Both the position numbers and the translations under genes were made by a program. DNA of 40,833 nt from an archaeon (GTDB taxonomy: Archaea > Asgardarchaeota > Hermodarchaeia > Hermodarchaeales > Hermodarchaeaceae): contig JABXGS010000029.1 in NCBI GenBank assembly GCA_016550425.1, forward strand, positions 1 through 40,833, in the 5' to 3' direction. Shown here piece after piece: positions 1 to 10,159 of the stretch. Below the pieces are notes generated by a model. The model was not told the DNA's origin. It made no database searches and saw nothing but the letters and a program-made list of their open reading frames with translations. The stretch's first letter is position 1; each line of letters opens with the position of its first letter.

Positions 1-1
1 A

Positions 2-730
2 GCAACCATCACCATCAACAACCCTCCCGCAAATGCATTAAACCAAGAGATCTTCAACCAACTCAAGAAAGTCCTCACGGAATTGGATTCAGATGACACC
101 AAGGTCATCATCATCACTGGCGCTGGCGATCGCTTCTTCATTGGCGGTGCCAACATCAAACAATTCGAAGGGCTAGACGCTAGGGGTGCTGAAAAGGCAT
201 CACGAATGGGTCAAGAATTTACTCTCTTCTTAGAACAACACAGCAAAGTCATCATCATGGCCGTTAATGGTTTCTGTCTCGGTGGCGGCATGGAACTCTC
301 ACAAGCGTGTGATTTCATCATCGCATCTGAAAACGCCCGCTTCGGACAAACCGAAATCAAACTTGGCATCATCCCCGGATGGGGTGGAACCCAACGCCTC
401 CAACGCTGGATGGACCCCCAACGCGCACGCGAACTCATCTTCACAGGTGACATCATCCCAGCTGCTGAAATGGGCAACTTCGTCTACAAAGTCGTTCCCC
501 CTAACCAACTCTTACCTACTGCCATGAACCTTGCCGAACGGATAGCTGCTCGTGGTCTCGAGGCAATCAAACTTGCTAAGAAAGCCCTCAAACGTGCTCT
601 GTACATGCCCATCGAAGACGGTTTGAAACTTGAAGCCCGCTATTTCGGAGAAGTATTTGAAACCGAAGATGCCAAAGAAGGAATCAAAGCGTTTTTCGAA
701 AAACGTGATCCCAAAGTGGTGGATAAATAG
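2..730 (+). CDS. Enoyl-CoA hydratase/isomerase (crotonase family), 5' end outside the window
   Basis: The reading frame is open from base 2, so the start lies upstream; an in-frame TTG at 83 is internal, because the codons before it encode crotonase-like sequence (ATITINNPPANALN). The protein hydrates trans-2-enoyl-CoA to 3-hydroxyacyl-CoA in the cytoplasm. Visible signatures are the oxyanion-hole segment FFIGGANIKQFE, the GFCLGGGMEL motif with the first catalytic Glu, and FGQTEIKLGIIPGWGGTQRL with the second catalytic Glu. Both acid residues of true hydratases are therefore kept. The C-terminal helices end in FFEKRDPK, normal for the family, so only the N-terminus is missing. The downstream gap of 158 bases separates it from the giant surface genes, and no functional link to them is apparent. 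Substrate chain length cannot be read from the sequence. Confidence 0.93.
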   Translation, partial: ATITINNPPANALNQEIFNQLKKVLTELDSDDTKVIIITGAGDRFFIGGANIKQFEGLDARGAEKASRMGQEFTLFLEQHSKVIIMAVNGFCLGGGMELSQACDFIIASENARFGQTEIKLGIIPGWGGTQRLQRWMDPQRARELIFTGDIIPAAEMGNFVYKVVPPNQLLPTAMNLAERIAARGLEAIKLAKKALKRALYMPIEDGLKLEARYFGEVFETEDAKEGIKAFFEKRDPKVVDK

Positions 731-888
731 GATTTTCCACACCAATATTCATCCAACGCGTGAAGAAATTACCTCGCAGAATCCACAGTTAAACGGAACC
801 ATCTCAGTTAAAGGCAAAACCGTTAAAGCACAATTTCTGGCTAGTCACTACCGACATATGTCAACACTCCACTAAGGAGCGATTTGGG

Positions 889-3800
889 ATGCGAAAAACA
901 CATCTAGCCCTAGGGCTCTTTCTACTCTTCTTCTTACTCGAATTTACAGTCCCCGCCATGATACCCACCACACCCCTTACCGCGGAGGGAAATCCAGAAC
1001 TCGAAACAACCACTATTGCTAGTTCTTTTCAACCTCAGAACAACCTCATCGTAATTCCTTCAGAAGCTGGGGCACCTCCCGTTCCCGACAATCCACAAGG
1101 AACAGGTCGAGAAACACTCGTCGAGTGGTGGGATACTAATTACGATTATCGTCGCGAAATCACCATCATCGAACCGGATATCGCATCCAGAACAATGGAA
1201 CCAGTTCATGTTTACCTCACCTTTTCAGGTGATGTTGCCCGTGAAAACATCATCGCCGTCGCCTACTGGGATCTCATGACTTGGCACGAAGTACCCTCCC
1301 AAGTGTGGAATACCACCACTCACACAACAGGCCCTACGACCTTCTATGACTCACTCACTATCTGTTTTCTGGTCAACATCACGCTGAATCATCAAGAAGT
1401 CTTTTACATCTACTATGATGATGATTATTCCGTTGCCCCCACATATATAGACCAGATTACTGCTATACCCGCCAACGGTCCTATCAATGACGATTCGACC
1501 ATGCCATGGGTCTACTCGGACGTGACCTCAACAAACTACACTAATGTTGACATAGTCTACATCCGCTCCGCTGCAACTTCAAGCGAACACGCTGCCATTC
1601 TCCTCACTGACATGCTCCGTGGAGGCTCTGACTGGGGCGGACCCTGTTGTGGTCTAATTGCTGTACGCTACGGTGATACCGATGCTCTTGACACGAATAA
1701 CGGAACGGGATCTGGAACAAATCTACAATACATGTTATTAGGTGAATTCGCATTAGATCCTGAGGGCGTCGATTCAACAACTGGATCGGGATCAACTATT
1801 TTCAATCGAGCAAATGTTGCTCCTGATAATCCTGCAGAGGCTTGGATTGCAGGAGCAGGAGTTTGGATTATTGAAGACGGCTCTCTTTTCACAAGAATCA
1901 AAATTATTACTAGTGATGGTGGTTACTGTAATCAAAATTCGCCATGGTGTAATCAGACATCTGACACTGTTAATCGTGGAAATAATGGCGCAGCTGGCTT
2001 CCTGAATTATACAATTACATATACCTTCTATTGGCATGGTGATAGTGCCCTAGTAAATGTGATTCTTGAAATAACAGCGAATCCACAATGGCAAAACACA
2101 CAATGTCATGTGAAAAATTATGGTGACTGGCCGCATATTATGACCTTCACTTGTGGGTCTGGTACCCCAGGCACAATTGATGCCGTTCAAAACCGCAAGG
2201 CTTGGATCGGCTCAAAATATGGATTATATAATGAATCGGTTGATGGGCGCCGTCGAGACTTCCCAATTGAACCTTGGATGGTTTGGTATGATGACTCGGG
2301 AGAAGCCGGTTACGATGGAACCCAGCACCCTACTCTTGGTCTCATTGCCAAGGTTAATCCTGTGGGCTGGGAAGTTCTGTCACTTGCTGTGCTTAATATG
2401 GGCGATAACACCATGCTCGAACAGATTCTCCGTGAAGGTCATCAAGGCGACCTCTTCATTATGCCTACTGGTGAGACCTTCACCTATGATTATACCGTCT
2501 TTACCAGTGCATATGGCACAAATTATACCGATGTGCGATCACTTACCTTTCAAATTAATAATCCAATAACCATTGAATTGGGAGAACAGGAACTATTCCG
2601 GCACAACATCTTAAACTGCACGACTAAAGACGTCGAAGGCTCTAATATATCCAATATTAACGTCTACATCTACAACAGCTCCATGGACCTCGTGCAAAGC
2701 GGTCCCACTGTAAACGCTAATGTGACATTCCTCAAATTAGAAGATGGACTCTACACGATTATCTCTAACTATACCCTACTTTCGACTTATGGAGGTTCAG
2801 TCACCTTTCTCGTTAACACCACCCAGATTACATTAAATCATACTACCCAACGTGGATGGCAACAAACTATACACTGCCAGCTCAGCGACACAACCGTTCA
2901 CGTCGTGGATTGGTATACTAACAACAACCTAGTTACATTTGCAGAAATATTCCTTGATAATGCCACAACCGGCAAGCCAGTGTTTGCCTTAAATGCAACA
3001 CTACCAACAGGGACAGCTTCCACGTATCTGCTTCCTGGTCTTTATGATGTCAATATCCGCTACATCAATCAATTCCGCGTCCATAACCAAACCACCCCTA
3101 TTTCTGTCAGCGATACCACCAGCACTAATGTGCCGATCGGGGTTGTGGCTACGGAACATCCCACTGAACTCCAACTGGTCCGCCCCAGCACTATCCCCTA
3201 CATCGAAGTGGGCTACAACACCACAACCCAATTCGTCGTCCAGTACTGGGACCTTGTCGCCGGAGCTCCGATTGATGCAACTTTAACATCGATTCCCTAT
3301 GTCGCGAACTGGACTTTATCCAACTCTACTCACAGCAATGTTGATTCAGGAACTCTCAATCCTATTGGCGGTGAACCCGGTAATTATTCTGTTACCTTCA
3401 ATGCTGCAGGCTATTTGGTCAATGAGACATACCAGCTCCGGATTCTACTCGATGTCAACGCCCCCGTGGACTACTGGCAAGCTTTCCTCTCAATTAGTAT
3501 TGTTATTCGAGGTCGCGAAGTCCAGATTATCCCAGAATACCAATCGTATGGTGTGTTTTGGAACGACTCAATTACCCTTACTGTGTATCTTAATGATACG
3601 GCAACCAATCAACCAATTACAGGGGCGGCACCGCAGTTCTTTGGCATTGGGTTTTCCGGAATTCTTCAGCCCAACGGAACCGATGGCTGGTACGCCACCA
3701 CATTCCGAGTTGAAGCAATCACGGTAGGCACATACACCATTACGATACGCGCGCAAATTGCAGCATATGAAGATGCCACTGCACAAGTTTTGTTATACGT

Positions 3801-5133
3801 CGCTCCTCAACCAACTACTGCTGCCCTCATCGACGCATACACTGCAGATCAAGCAGGGCTCAGCAACAATAGCATCACTGACTTCAGCACCTTACAGGTG
3901 CCTATAAATGACCTGTTAATTCTCACATTCAATTACTCAGGAATGTGGAACCAACTTATTCACAATGCAACAGCACAAATCAGTTACCAAGTAGGCTTCC
4001 AATCCATTGAATATATCGGCAATGGTCTCTACCGCGTTATCATCAATTCCAGCACAGTACCTATAGGTTCCTACTCTGCAGCTGCGGGATTCTCAGGGCA
4101 AAATTATGAAATATCAATTCTTAGTTTTACAATCGAGGTAACTCTAATCCCTACAGATTTGTTTCTGCTTAATCCAATTCTTGACACTGACTTTCATGAG
4201 CTTAATGTTGGAGACCTCTTTCGAATCCGGGTTAATTTCACTGACCTCGCCCACTTTACATACATATCGGGAGCAGTTTTGACTCTTGATATTCCCGGGG
4301 TGACTCTTGGCCCCATTCTCATGCAAGAAGTCGAACCTGGTGTCTATGAAGCAATTGGGCTCAGTGTACTCTTCGAAGGAGTTTGGGAGCTCAATATCGT
4401 GGCTTCAAAGACGAACTACGCACCAGCGATATTCCAGCTCCAACTTATCGTCCAAGTCCCCGAATTCTCCCGAAATATCATCACTTGGGGGCTCATAGCG
4501 GCTTTGATTGGTATCATCATTCTCATTGCATGGGTTGCATATACGCGCGTGTTCGCGATTCCTTGGCTGGTTCGCAAAATGCGAAAAATGTCAACTACTC
4601 TTGGTAAAGGAAAGATGACAAAACTTTCCGGTCGGGATCAGCGACGGATATCCGATCGCCTTGACCAAATGGGCGATATAATGGAAGACGCCTATGGCAA
4701 CGTCAACATTGCCTTTGTTACAAGCGCCGTTCCAATCGCGCTCTCAGTTGATGAACGAGAAGCCGAAGAAGTTGATATCTGGCATGAACTCGATCAACTC
4801 GAAGGTCTCGGTCGAGACCAGAAACTGGAACTCTTCGAAGAGATGAAACGCATCCCTGCCAAGGACCGCATCTGGTTCCTCGAAGACCTGAAGCACCAGA
4901 TGGCTGACGGCACCCGTTTTAAACGTGCTCCAGCCCTCCCACCAGAAGGGCTCCTCGATAAGACCGCAGAGGAACAAATCATCCAGGCTCGCCTGGATGC
5001 GATTCCCACGCTCAGTGAACGCGAGAAGAAAACCCTCTTTAAACAAATTAGCAGTCTACCCCCCGAAGATCGCGAAGAAGTCTTTGAAACCCTCAAAGAT
5101 CAATACGAGACTCCCAGTGAAGAGGAAGAGTAG
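889..5133 (+). CDS. Giant type I membrane surface protein 1 (DUF2341-like N-terminus, Ig-like repeats, conserved cytoplasmic tail)
   Basis: A 1414-residue protein with AAGGAG at 874-879 placed nine bases before the ATG. Residues 1-30 form a Sec signal peptide (basic start, then LALGLFLLFFLLEF). Residues about 79-183 (WWDTNYDYRREITI through VFYIYYDDDYS) resemble DUF2341, a domain of archaeal and bacterial surface proteins. A long threonine/asparagine-rich beta region with many N-x-S/T sequons follows, ending in about four to six Ig-like units introduced by phrases such as PTELQL and IPTDLFL. A transmembrane helix at about 1196-1219 is followed by the basic stop-transfer segment YTRVFAIPWLVRKMRKMS. 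The roughly 195-residue tail should be cytoplasmic. It contains DQKLELFEEMKRIPAKDR and MADGTRF, shared with the three following genes, then a second helical hairpin. The ligand or partner is unknown. It is the shortest paralogue and the only one with this N-terminal domain. Confidence 0.88.
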   Translation: MRKTHLALGLFLLFFLLEFTVPAMIPTTPLTAEGNPELETTTIASSFQPQNNLIVIPSEAGAPPVPDNPQGTGRETLVEWWDTNYDYRREITIIEPDIASRTMEPVHVYLTFSGDVARENIIAVAYWDLMTWHEVPSQVWNTTTHTTGPTTFYDSLTICFLVNITLNHQEVFYIYYDDDYSVAPTYIDQITAIPANGPINDDSTMPWVYSDVTSTNYTNVDIVYIRSAATSSEHAAILLTDMLRGGSDWGGPCCGLIAVRYGDTDALDTNNGTGSGTNLQYMLLGEFALDPEGVDSTTGSGSTIFNRANVAPDNPAEAWIAGAGVWIIEDGSLFTRIKIITSDGGYCNQNSPWCNQTSDTVNRGNNGAAGFLNYTITYTFYWHGDSALVNVILEITANPQWQNTQCHVKNYGDWPHIMTFTCGSGTPGTIDAVQNRKAWIGSKYGLYNESVDGRRRDFPIEPWMVWYDDSGEAGYDGTQHPTLGLIAKVNPVGWEVLSLAVLNMGDNTMLEQILREGHQGDLFIMPTGETFTYDYTVFTSAYGTNYTDVRSLTFQINNPITIELGEQELFRHNILNCTTKDVEGSNISNINVYIYNSSMDLVQSGPTVNANVTFLKLEDGLYTIISNYTLLSTYGGSVTFLVNTTQITLNHTTQRGWQQTIHCQLSDTTVHVVDWYTNNNLVTFAEIFLDNATTGKPVFALNATLPTGTASTYLLPGLYDVNIRYINQFRVHNQTTPISVSDTTSTNVPIGVVATEHPTELQLVRPSTIPYIEVGYNTTTQFVVQYWDLVAGAPIDATLTSIPYVANWTLSNSTHSNVDSGTLNPIGGEPGNYSVTFNAAGYLVNETYQLRILLDVNAPVDYWQAFLSISIVIRGREVQIIPEYQSYGVFWNDSITLTVYLNDTATNQPITGAAPQFFGIGFSGILQPNGTDGWYATTFRVEAITVGTYTITIRAQIAAYEDATAQVLLYVAPQPTTAALIDAYTADQAGLSNNSITDFSTLQVPINDLLILTFNYSGMWNQLIHNATAQISYQVGFQSIEYIGNGLYRVIINSSTVPIGSYSAAAGFSGQNYEISILSFTIEVTLIPTDLFLLNPILDTDFHELNVGDLFRIRVNFTDLAHFTYISGAVLTLDIPGVTLGPILMQEVEPGVYEAIGLSVLFEGVWELNIVASKTNYAPAIFQLQLIVQVPEFSRNIITWGLIAALIGIIILIAWVAYTRVFAIPWLVRKMRKMSTTLGKGKMTKLSGRDQRRISDRLDQMGDIMEDAYGNVNIAFVTSAVPIALSVDEREAEEVDIWHELDQLEGLGRDQKLELFEEMKRIPAKDRIWFLEDLKHQMADGTRFKRAPALPPEGLLDKTAEEQIIQARLDAIPTLSEREKKTLFKQISSLPPEDREEVFETLKDQYETPSEEEE

Positions 5134-5230
5134 CTCTCTTCCTTCTTCTGGATTGAATCGCGCTGTTGTTTAAAGCGTCTCACGTCCCTTGACCTTATCC
5201 TTAAGCCAGTTTCTTCAAGAGAAGATTTCA

Positions 5231-5246
5231 GGAAATCTATTTAAAT
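5231..5246 (+). promoter_or_regulatory. Candidate archaeal BRE/TATA promoter of surface protein gene 2
   Basis: A purine-rich GGAAA element lies directly before CTATTTAAA, which matches the archaeal BRE plus TATA layout. Transcription would be expected to start about 25 bases downstream, near 5268, giving a leader of about 50 bases ahead of the ATG at 5321. The assignment rests on pattern and spacing only. Confidence 0.45.
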
Positions 5247-5320
5247 TCCCTACGTGTGTCTAGCTAAGTGGCTACACCAGCTCAGAGACCGCAAAACTGC
5301 GAGAAAAGGTGAGCACATAA

Positions 5321-8300
5321 ATGAAATCCCGGTATCTTATTCTTCTAGCTTTATTTTGTATTGCCCTTCCATTACTGGCCCAGCCAGTTTCTGCTTTAGG
5401 CGCACCCGAAGCTATCCTGCCTTCTCCGGCAAACACTCCCTTTCCAACTGCTAGTTCCCAAGCTCCACTTCCGGGAGGCGCACCACCTGTTCCAAATCCT
5501 GATTATGCTGGTGTTGGTAATGCCCGATCGGTTCTTGAAGTCGCGAATCGGACCGATGGCTCTCAAAGCGTGTATTTGCTTTATGATAGTGTAACTCAGA
5601 CTCCAGGTACGGATTCTGCAGATGTAGTCCTTCCACCGGGATGGACAGGGTATCGGCTTGATTATTCCATTTACGATTTGTATGAAAATCGAACATGGGT
5701 CCTAAACCCCAGCTTTAACGGTGCTGCCACCTCTTGGACAAGTGGCTATAGTGATCTAGGCGGTGCAAATACGTTCTCTCAGACGTGGGAAAGTGGCGGA
5801 ATTGATGGCAACGGCTTTGTTCGAGTACAAGAGAATGGACGATGGGATGGATCCTATTACCGTTATGATAACAACGATCGAACTTGGTGGACCCAAACTT
5901 TCACTGTTAACCGATCAGATCTAGCTTGGGTCGCTGTAAAGATGGATTATCGAGTCGATAGCGCCTGGGGAAGCAACGCCCTCTTCAACGTCTATGTCCG
6001 CATCAACGGCTCACAGGTATGGGCGAAAGGCTTTCAATCTGTAGGCGATACAAACTGGCACAATACTGGTTTCCTTTCTCTTGATACCGGGTTATTTGAT
6101 CTCCCGAATAGCGCGGTAGAACTTGAAATCGGCATGTTTTCCACCATGAGTGTGGGTTACAGCTCCAACAATTGGATGCGTGTTGACTTTGATAATGTTT
6201 GGCTATACATGGAGACCAAAGTGTACCCCTCTGAACTTAACCTCCAGATGAATGGTCTCGATGTTGAGGATCAAGGCAGCCGTGGGACTGGTTTTGTCCG
6301 ACAATATCCCACCACAGTCTGGACTTCCAGTCCTGTGATTTCCAACCTTGTCTGGGCACCCACTCCGAATCCGCCAGATCCTGACTTAGACATCGAAGTC
6401 ACGGCCCTTTGTGACTTGAACCTTTTTGCCAATAAGACTTCCACAACAGTGTATGCACAGAATCCCTCTGCAGTCGGCGTTGGCTTTGCCGCAATGAGTG
6501 GACAGAATACAACCTGGACCTTCTACTACCAGCTTGCCTTGCCTTCGCAATACTGGAATGATGTTTTCAACTTCACCATTCCCGTTGACTGGGATATCAC
6601 ATTTGTATCCGAACCCCAACTCCCCACTACTAACAAAGTTGGGCAATGCTCGGGTGGTGATCTAGGTGATGGCTATCTGATTATCCCGGCTACCACAATC
6701 ACCAACAGTCCCGATGGCTACTGGATGATTCAAGCAGAATCGCATAATTATGTTGATTCGGCTGAGCTCCAAATATGGGATGGCGGCTGGACGCCAACTT
6801 CAGCGATTCGTGTAGATAATACAACCCGAGTTGCCGCACGGATTCTCGATGGGACAGATAATCCACCTTCAGGAGTCACAAGCACTCAAGCGAATGTGAC
6901 TATCTTTCAACCTGGCGGCGGGCTTTGGTACTCCGAATTGGTCACTCCCACGGCAGCCGGCTGGGTCTACACCTCAAGCATTTATAATGATGGATGGAAC
7001 ACAACCGGTGGAACCTATCAAATCTTCGTAAGATGGGACAACTCCACAGAAGCAGGTGAATTTAGCCTCTCTTATACCGTGCGCCATGCAACTAGCCTAA
7101 CACCACGTGAATCTCTCATTGAAGCTTATTTCGAAGATCAACCTCTATTCCCCAAAGTCCGATATTTAGATGTTGATAGTGATGATTGGCTTGAACCTCC
7201 GGCATTAGTAGAGGGTAACTGGACCACCGGCACAATCTCCTTCCATTATGTCTCAGGAACTGGGTATTGGGAAGCCGAAATCAATGCCTTGGATCCAGGC
7301 GATGTAGGCCAGTTTACGATTCGTGTCAACGCAAGCAAAAGCCACTATGATGATGCCTTTTGTTATATTATAATCGACATTGTGGCAGAAACGGTTATCT
7401 ATTCACCTCAAGCTGCTGGGGTATACGTTCCCTGGGGAGACAATGCAACCGTCCAACTCCAATATACGAGAAAAACTGACAGTGTAGGAATCACTGGCTG
7501 TATTCCTTATATTGAAGTCACAGCAAACTGGACAGCCGGATATTACACCATCACCGAAACTGGTAGTGGATGGTATGAAATAGAACTTAACGGAACTGGA
7601 CCCGGAGCACTCGGGTCTTACACGCTTAACATCACCATCTACAAGGAACGTTATCAGTTCCAGCAATTCTATCTAACAGTGACTGTCCGCGAAATCCTCA
7701 CCGACCTTGACTTTACCAATCCTACCAATATCTACTGGAGCCAAAACACCACCATTCCTCTCTTCTACAATGACACCGATCACGGCGGCATCAGCATCCC
7801 CGGTGCTTTAGTCACTTGTGACTGGGGCGATGTTTACTTTGTCTCCGATATGTATCTTCTCACACTTCGAACAGACAATGTCGGTGTCGGGCTACACACA
7901 GTTACTATCACTGTCAGTAAAACCTTCTATAATACTCGACAAATTATTGTTCAATTTTATGTTAATCCTCTGCCTCTCGATTTGACGGTCACCGTCTCAG
8001 AACCCATAAACATCGTTTATGGCGAAAACTTCTGGGTTGAAATCTATGTGGAGACCATATTCGGTGACCCAATTTCAGATGCAGAAGTCACATTCTCCTG
8101 GGTTGGTGGATCTGCAATGAACTCCAGTGGACCCGGAGGATATTATGGTACGTGGTTCGCTTCCTCCACAGGTACCATCGGCGTACACTATATTACTGCG
8201 TTTGTAAACCGCACCAACTGTGCCCAAAGCTTTGCCTCCATTGTTGTTAATGTCCAACAAATCCCCAGCTTCCTCGATACTGTGCCCACGGGTCGCTATT

Positions 8301-10150
8301 CTCTAAACTTTACAATTGGATCTAGCTTCAGTCTCCCAGTCAATTACAGCACCCTACTTGGAGGACCTGTACTCGGTGCAATCGTCACCTATTCTGTCGG
8401 TACTTTGTCTGGTAACTATGCAGAAGTTGGAGGCGGTATCTACAACGTCACCATCGACACTACTGGGCTCATAGCTGGGTCTTACACAATTTATATTACC
8501 GCTTCTTCACCTAACGTGGATTCGCAATCCCGTGCCATTAGCCTTGTCCTAACCTTACTCCCAGCAGCCCTTGAACCCGAAACCACCACCTATGTGGTCT
8601 ATTGGGGTTTGAATTTCACCATCAACATCTACTTCCGCAATCTATTCAATGACACCCCAGTCACGGGCGCATCCATTGAATACTTCTGGGGACCTTTTTC
8701 AGGAACCCTTCAACCCAATGGCAGTCTCGGCTGGTATACAGTCACCCTTCCAAGTACTGCCTTTTCAGCTGGCGCAGTATACACAGCCACATTTGCTGCC
8801 AATGAACCCAGCTTTGAATTCGTGGTAAGCTCAGCTACAATCTATATCGAAGCCCGCCCCACACAACTGGAACTTGTCAATGCATGGATGTATTTCCCCG
8901 ACACCGACACAATCACATGGCTGAACATTTCAGAACCTTGGACTGTACCCCGCAGTGATGTTCTCTATCTTTATTTCAATTTCACCGACTATGCCAACCA
9001 GACAATTCTCAATGCCCTTGGGTCCTTCAACTGGCAACAAGGTAGCGGTCCCCTGATCTACGAAGACGGCTTATACTACGCGATTCTGAATATGACACAA
9101 GTCACTCCCGCCAATTATCTCCTAGATGTCACAATGACTCGACAAAATTACGAAACCGCCCAGATACTCAATCTCCCACTCACCGTGACCCTTGTTCGAA
9201 CCGAAATTCGCGGCCTCCCTCCTGCCATGTCCGCTTATACAGGAACTGCCATGACCTTTACCCTCACACTTTGGGACCTCGATCACAACATAACTATCCC
9301 TGGTTCAACAATCACCGTCATGATCCCTGGTATCACCGATGAGACTGGTTGGATCCTGACCGATAATGGAGATGGCACTTACACACTCCCCTCCGTCAGT
9401 TTTCCAATCGAACAAAGCTATATAATGGAATTCACCGCTGAAACAGGTCTTATTTATTCCATCGCAACCCACCAGACGAGTATCACAGTCACACTTCATC
9501 CTCTCGTCCAAACAGGTCTTCGCCTCGGCTTAGTTATTGCCATCCTAGGCATCATCATCCTTATTGCCTGGCTCGCCTACACACGAGTCTTCGCTATTCC
9601 ATGGCTTGTCCGCAAGATGCGCAAGATGTCCATAACCCTCGGAAAAGGCGGGAGCACCCATCTCTCCAACCGCGACATCAACCGCATTGCCACCCGTCCT
9701 GAATCCATGGAAACCATCATCGAACCCTCCTATGGCGCCATCGGTCTCCCCATTGGAGTAACCGTGCTCCCCGCTGCCATAACCATCGAAGAACGGGAAG
9801 CCGAAGACGAAATGATCTGGACCGAACTCGAAAAACTCGAAGGCCTCGGTCACGACCAGAAACTCGAACTCTTCGAAGAGATGAAACGCATCCCGGCCAA
9901 GGACCGGGTCTGGTTCATCGAAGACCTCAAAGAACAAATGGCCGACGGCACCCGGTTTGGACGGGTTTCAGTAGAACCGACCCCCGTACCTGAAGGCGTC
10001 GATCCCCTAATCCATGCCCGACTCCAATCCCTTGACGCCCTTGGAGCTGAAGAAAAAGCAGCGGTCGTCGAACAGCTCCGTGGACTCTCCAAAGAAGAAC
10101 AAGAAGAAGTCATCAAAGCCCTCGAAGAAACCACACGTAAAAATGACTAA
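5321..10150 (+). CDS. Giant type I membrane surface protein 2 (jellyroll-like N-terminus, Ig-like repeats, conserved cytoplasmic tail)
   Basis: A 1609-residue protein; AAGGTGAG at 5306-5313 sits seven bases before the ATG. The signal peptide (LILLALFCIALPLLAQPVSA) occupies residues 1-26. Residues about 128-298 (NPSFNGAATSW to MRVDFDNVWLYME) look like a galactose-binding or carbohydrate-binding jellyroll, judged from the N-P-x-F-x-G start and the VDFDNVWL end. About eight Ig-like units of 85-110 residues follow, with recurring elements such as FYNDTDHGG, I-PGA and SK-FY. The last units (GPFSGTLQPNGSLGWY, RPTQLELVNAW, TEIRGL) are clearly duplicated in surface proteins 3 and 4. A transmembrane helix at about 1400-1423 precedes the shared YTRVFAIPWLVRKMRKMS segment. 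The tail of about 186 residues carries two helical hairpins. A stretch of tail DNA is identical to gene 1 over 29 bases (9866-9894). Cell-surface adhesion or recognition is plausible, but nothing here proves it. Confidence 0.88.
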   Translation: MKSRYLILLALFCIALPLLAQPVSALGAPEAILPSPANTPFPTASSQAPLPGGAPPVPNPDYAGVGNARSVLEVANRTDGSQSVYLLYDSVTQTPGTDSADVVLPPGWTGYRLDYSIYDLYENRTWVLNPSFNGAATSWTSGYSDLGGANTFSQTWESGGIDGNGFVRVQENGRWDGSYYRYDNNDRTWWTQTFTVNRSDLAWVAVKMDYRVDSAWGSNALFNVYVRINGSQVWAKGFQSVGDTNWHNTGFLSLDTGLFDLPNSAVELEIGMFSTMSVGYSSNNWMRVDFDNVWLYMETKVYPSELNLQMNGLDVEDQGSRGTGFVRQYPTTVWTSSPVISNLVWAPTPNPPDPDLDIEVTALCDLNLFANKTSTTVYAQNPSAVGVGFAAMSGQNTTWTFYYQLALPSQYWNDVFNFTIPVDWDITFVSEPQLPTTNKVGQCSGGDLGDGYLIIPATTITNSPDGYWMIQAESHNYVDSAELQIWDGGWTPTSAIRVDNTTRVAARILDGTDNPPSGVTSTQANVTIFQPGGGLWYSELVTPTAAGWVYTSSIYNDGWNTTGGTYQIFVRWDNSTEAGEFSLSYTVRHATSLTPRESLIEAYFEDQPLFPKVRYLDVDSDDWLEPPALVEGNWTTGTISFHYVSGTGYWEAEINALDPGDVGQFTIRVNASKSHYDDAFCYIIIDIVAETVIYSPQAAGVYVPWGDNATVQLQYTRKTDSVGITGCIPYIEVTANWTAGYYTITETGSGWYEIELNGTGPGALGSYTLNITIYKERYQFQQFYLTVTVREILTDLDFTNPTNIYWSQNTTIPLFYNDTDHGGISIPGALVTCDWGDVYFVSDMYLLTLRTDNVGVGLHTVTITVSKTFYNTRQIIVQFYVNPLPLDLTVTVSEPINIVYGENFWVEIYVETIFGDPISDAEVTFSWVGGSAMNSSGPGGYYGTWFASSTGTIGVHYITAFVNRTNCAQSFASIVVNVQQIPSFLDTVPTGRYSLNFTIGSSFSLPVNYSTLLGGPVLGAIVTYSVGTLSGNYAEVGGGIYNVTIDTTGLIAGSYTIYITASSPNVDSQSRAISLVLTLLPAALEPETTTYVVYWGLNFTINIYFRNLFNDTPVTGASIEYFWGPFSGTLQPNGSLGWYTVTLPSTAFSAGAVYTATFAANEPSFEFVVSSATIYIEARPTQLELVNAWMYFPDTDTITWLNISEPWTVPRSDVLYLYFNFTDYANQTILNALGSFNWQQGSGPLIYEDGLYYAILNMTQVTPANYLLDVTMTRQNYETAQILNLPLTVTLVRTEIRGLPPAMSAYTGTAMTFTLTLWDLDHNITIPGSTITVMIPGITDETGWILTDNGDGTYTLPSVSFPIEQSYIMEFTAETGLIYSIATHQTSITVTLHPLVQTGLRLGLVIAILGIIILIAWLAYTRVFAIPWLVRKMRKMSITLGKGGSTHLSNRDINRIATRPESMETIIEPSYGAIGLPIGVTVLPAAITIEEREAEDEMIWTELEKLEGLGHDQKLELFEEMKRIPAKDRVWFIEDLKEQMADGTRFGRVSVEPTPVPEGVDPLIHARLQSLDALGAEEKAAVVEQLRGLSKEEQEEVIKALEETTRKND

Positions 10151-10159
10151 CATATCTTA

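Noticed and set aside
630..875. An 81-codon open frame crossing the end of the enoyl-CoA hydratase gene
   Set aside because: Starts inside a well supported gene in another frame, basic composition without motif, no ribosome site.
7700..8300. Repeat-rich DNA in the surface genes as a CRISPR array or transposon
   Set aside because: The repetition is at protein level with period about 85-110 residues inside open frames; there are no identical short direct repeats with spacers and no transposase.
9545..9937. A 130-codon open frame on the minus strand
   Set aside because: Antisense to the conserved tail of surface protein 2; similar shadow frames occur behind the tails of the other copies because the sense codons are constrained.
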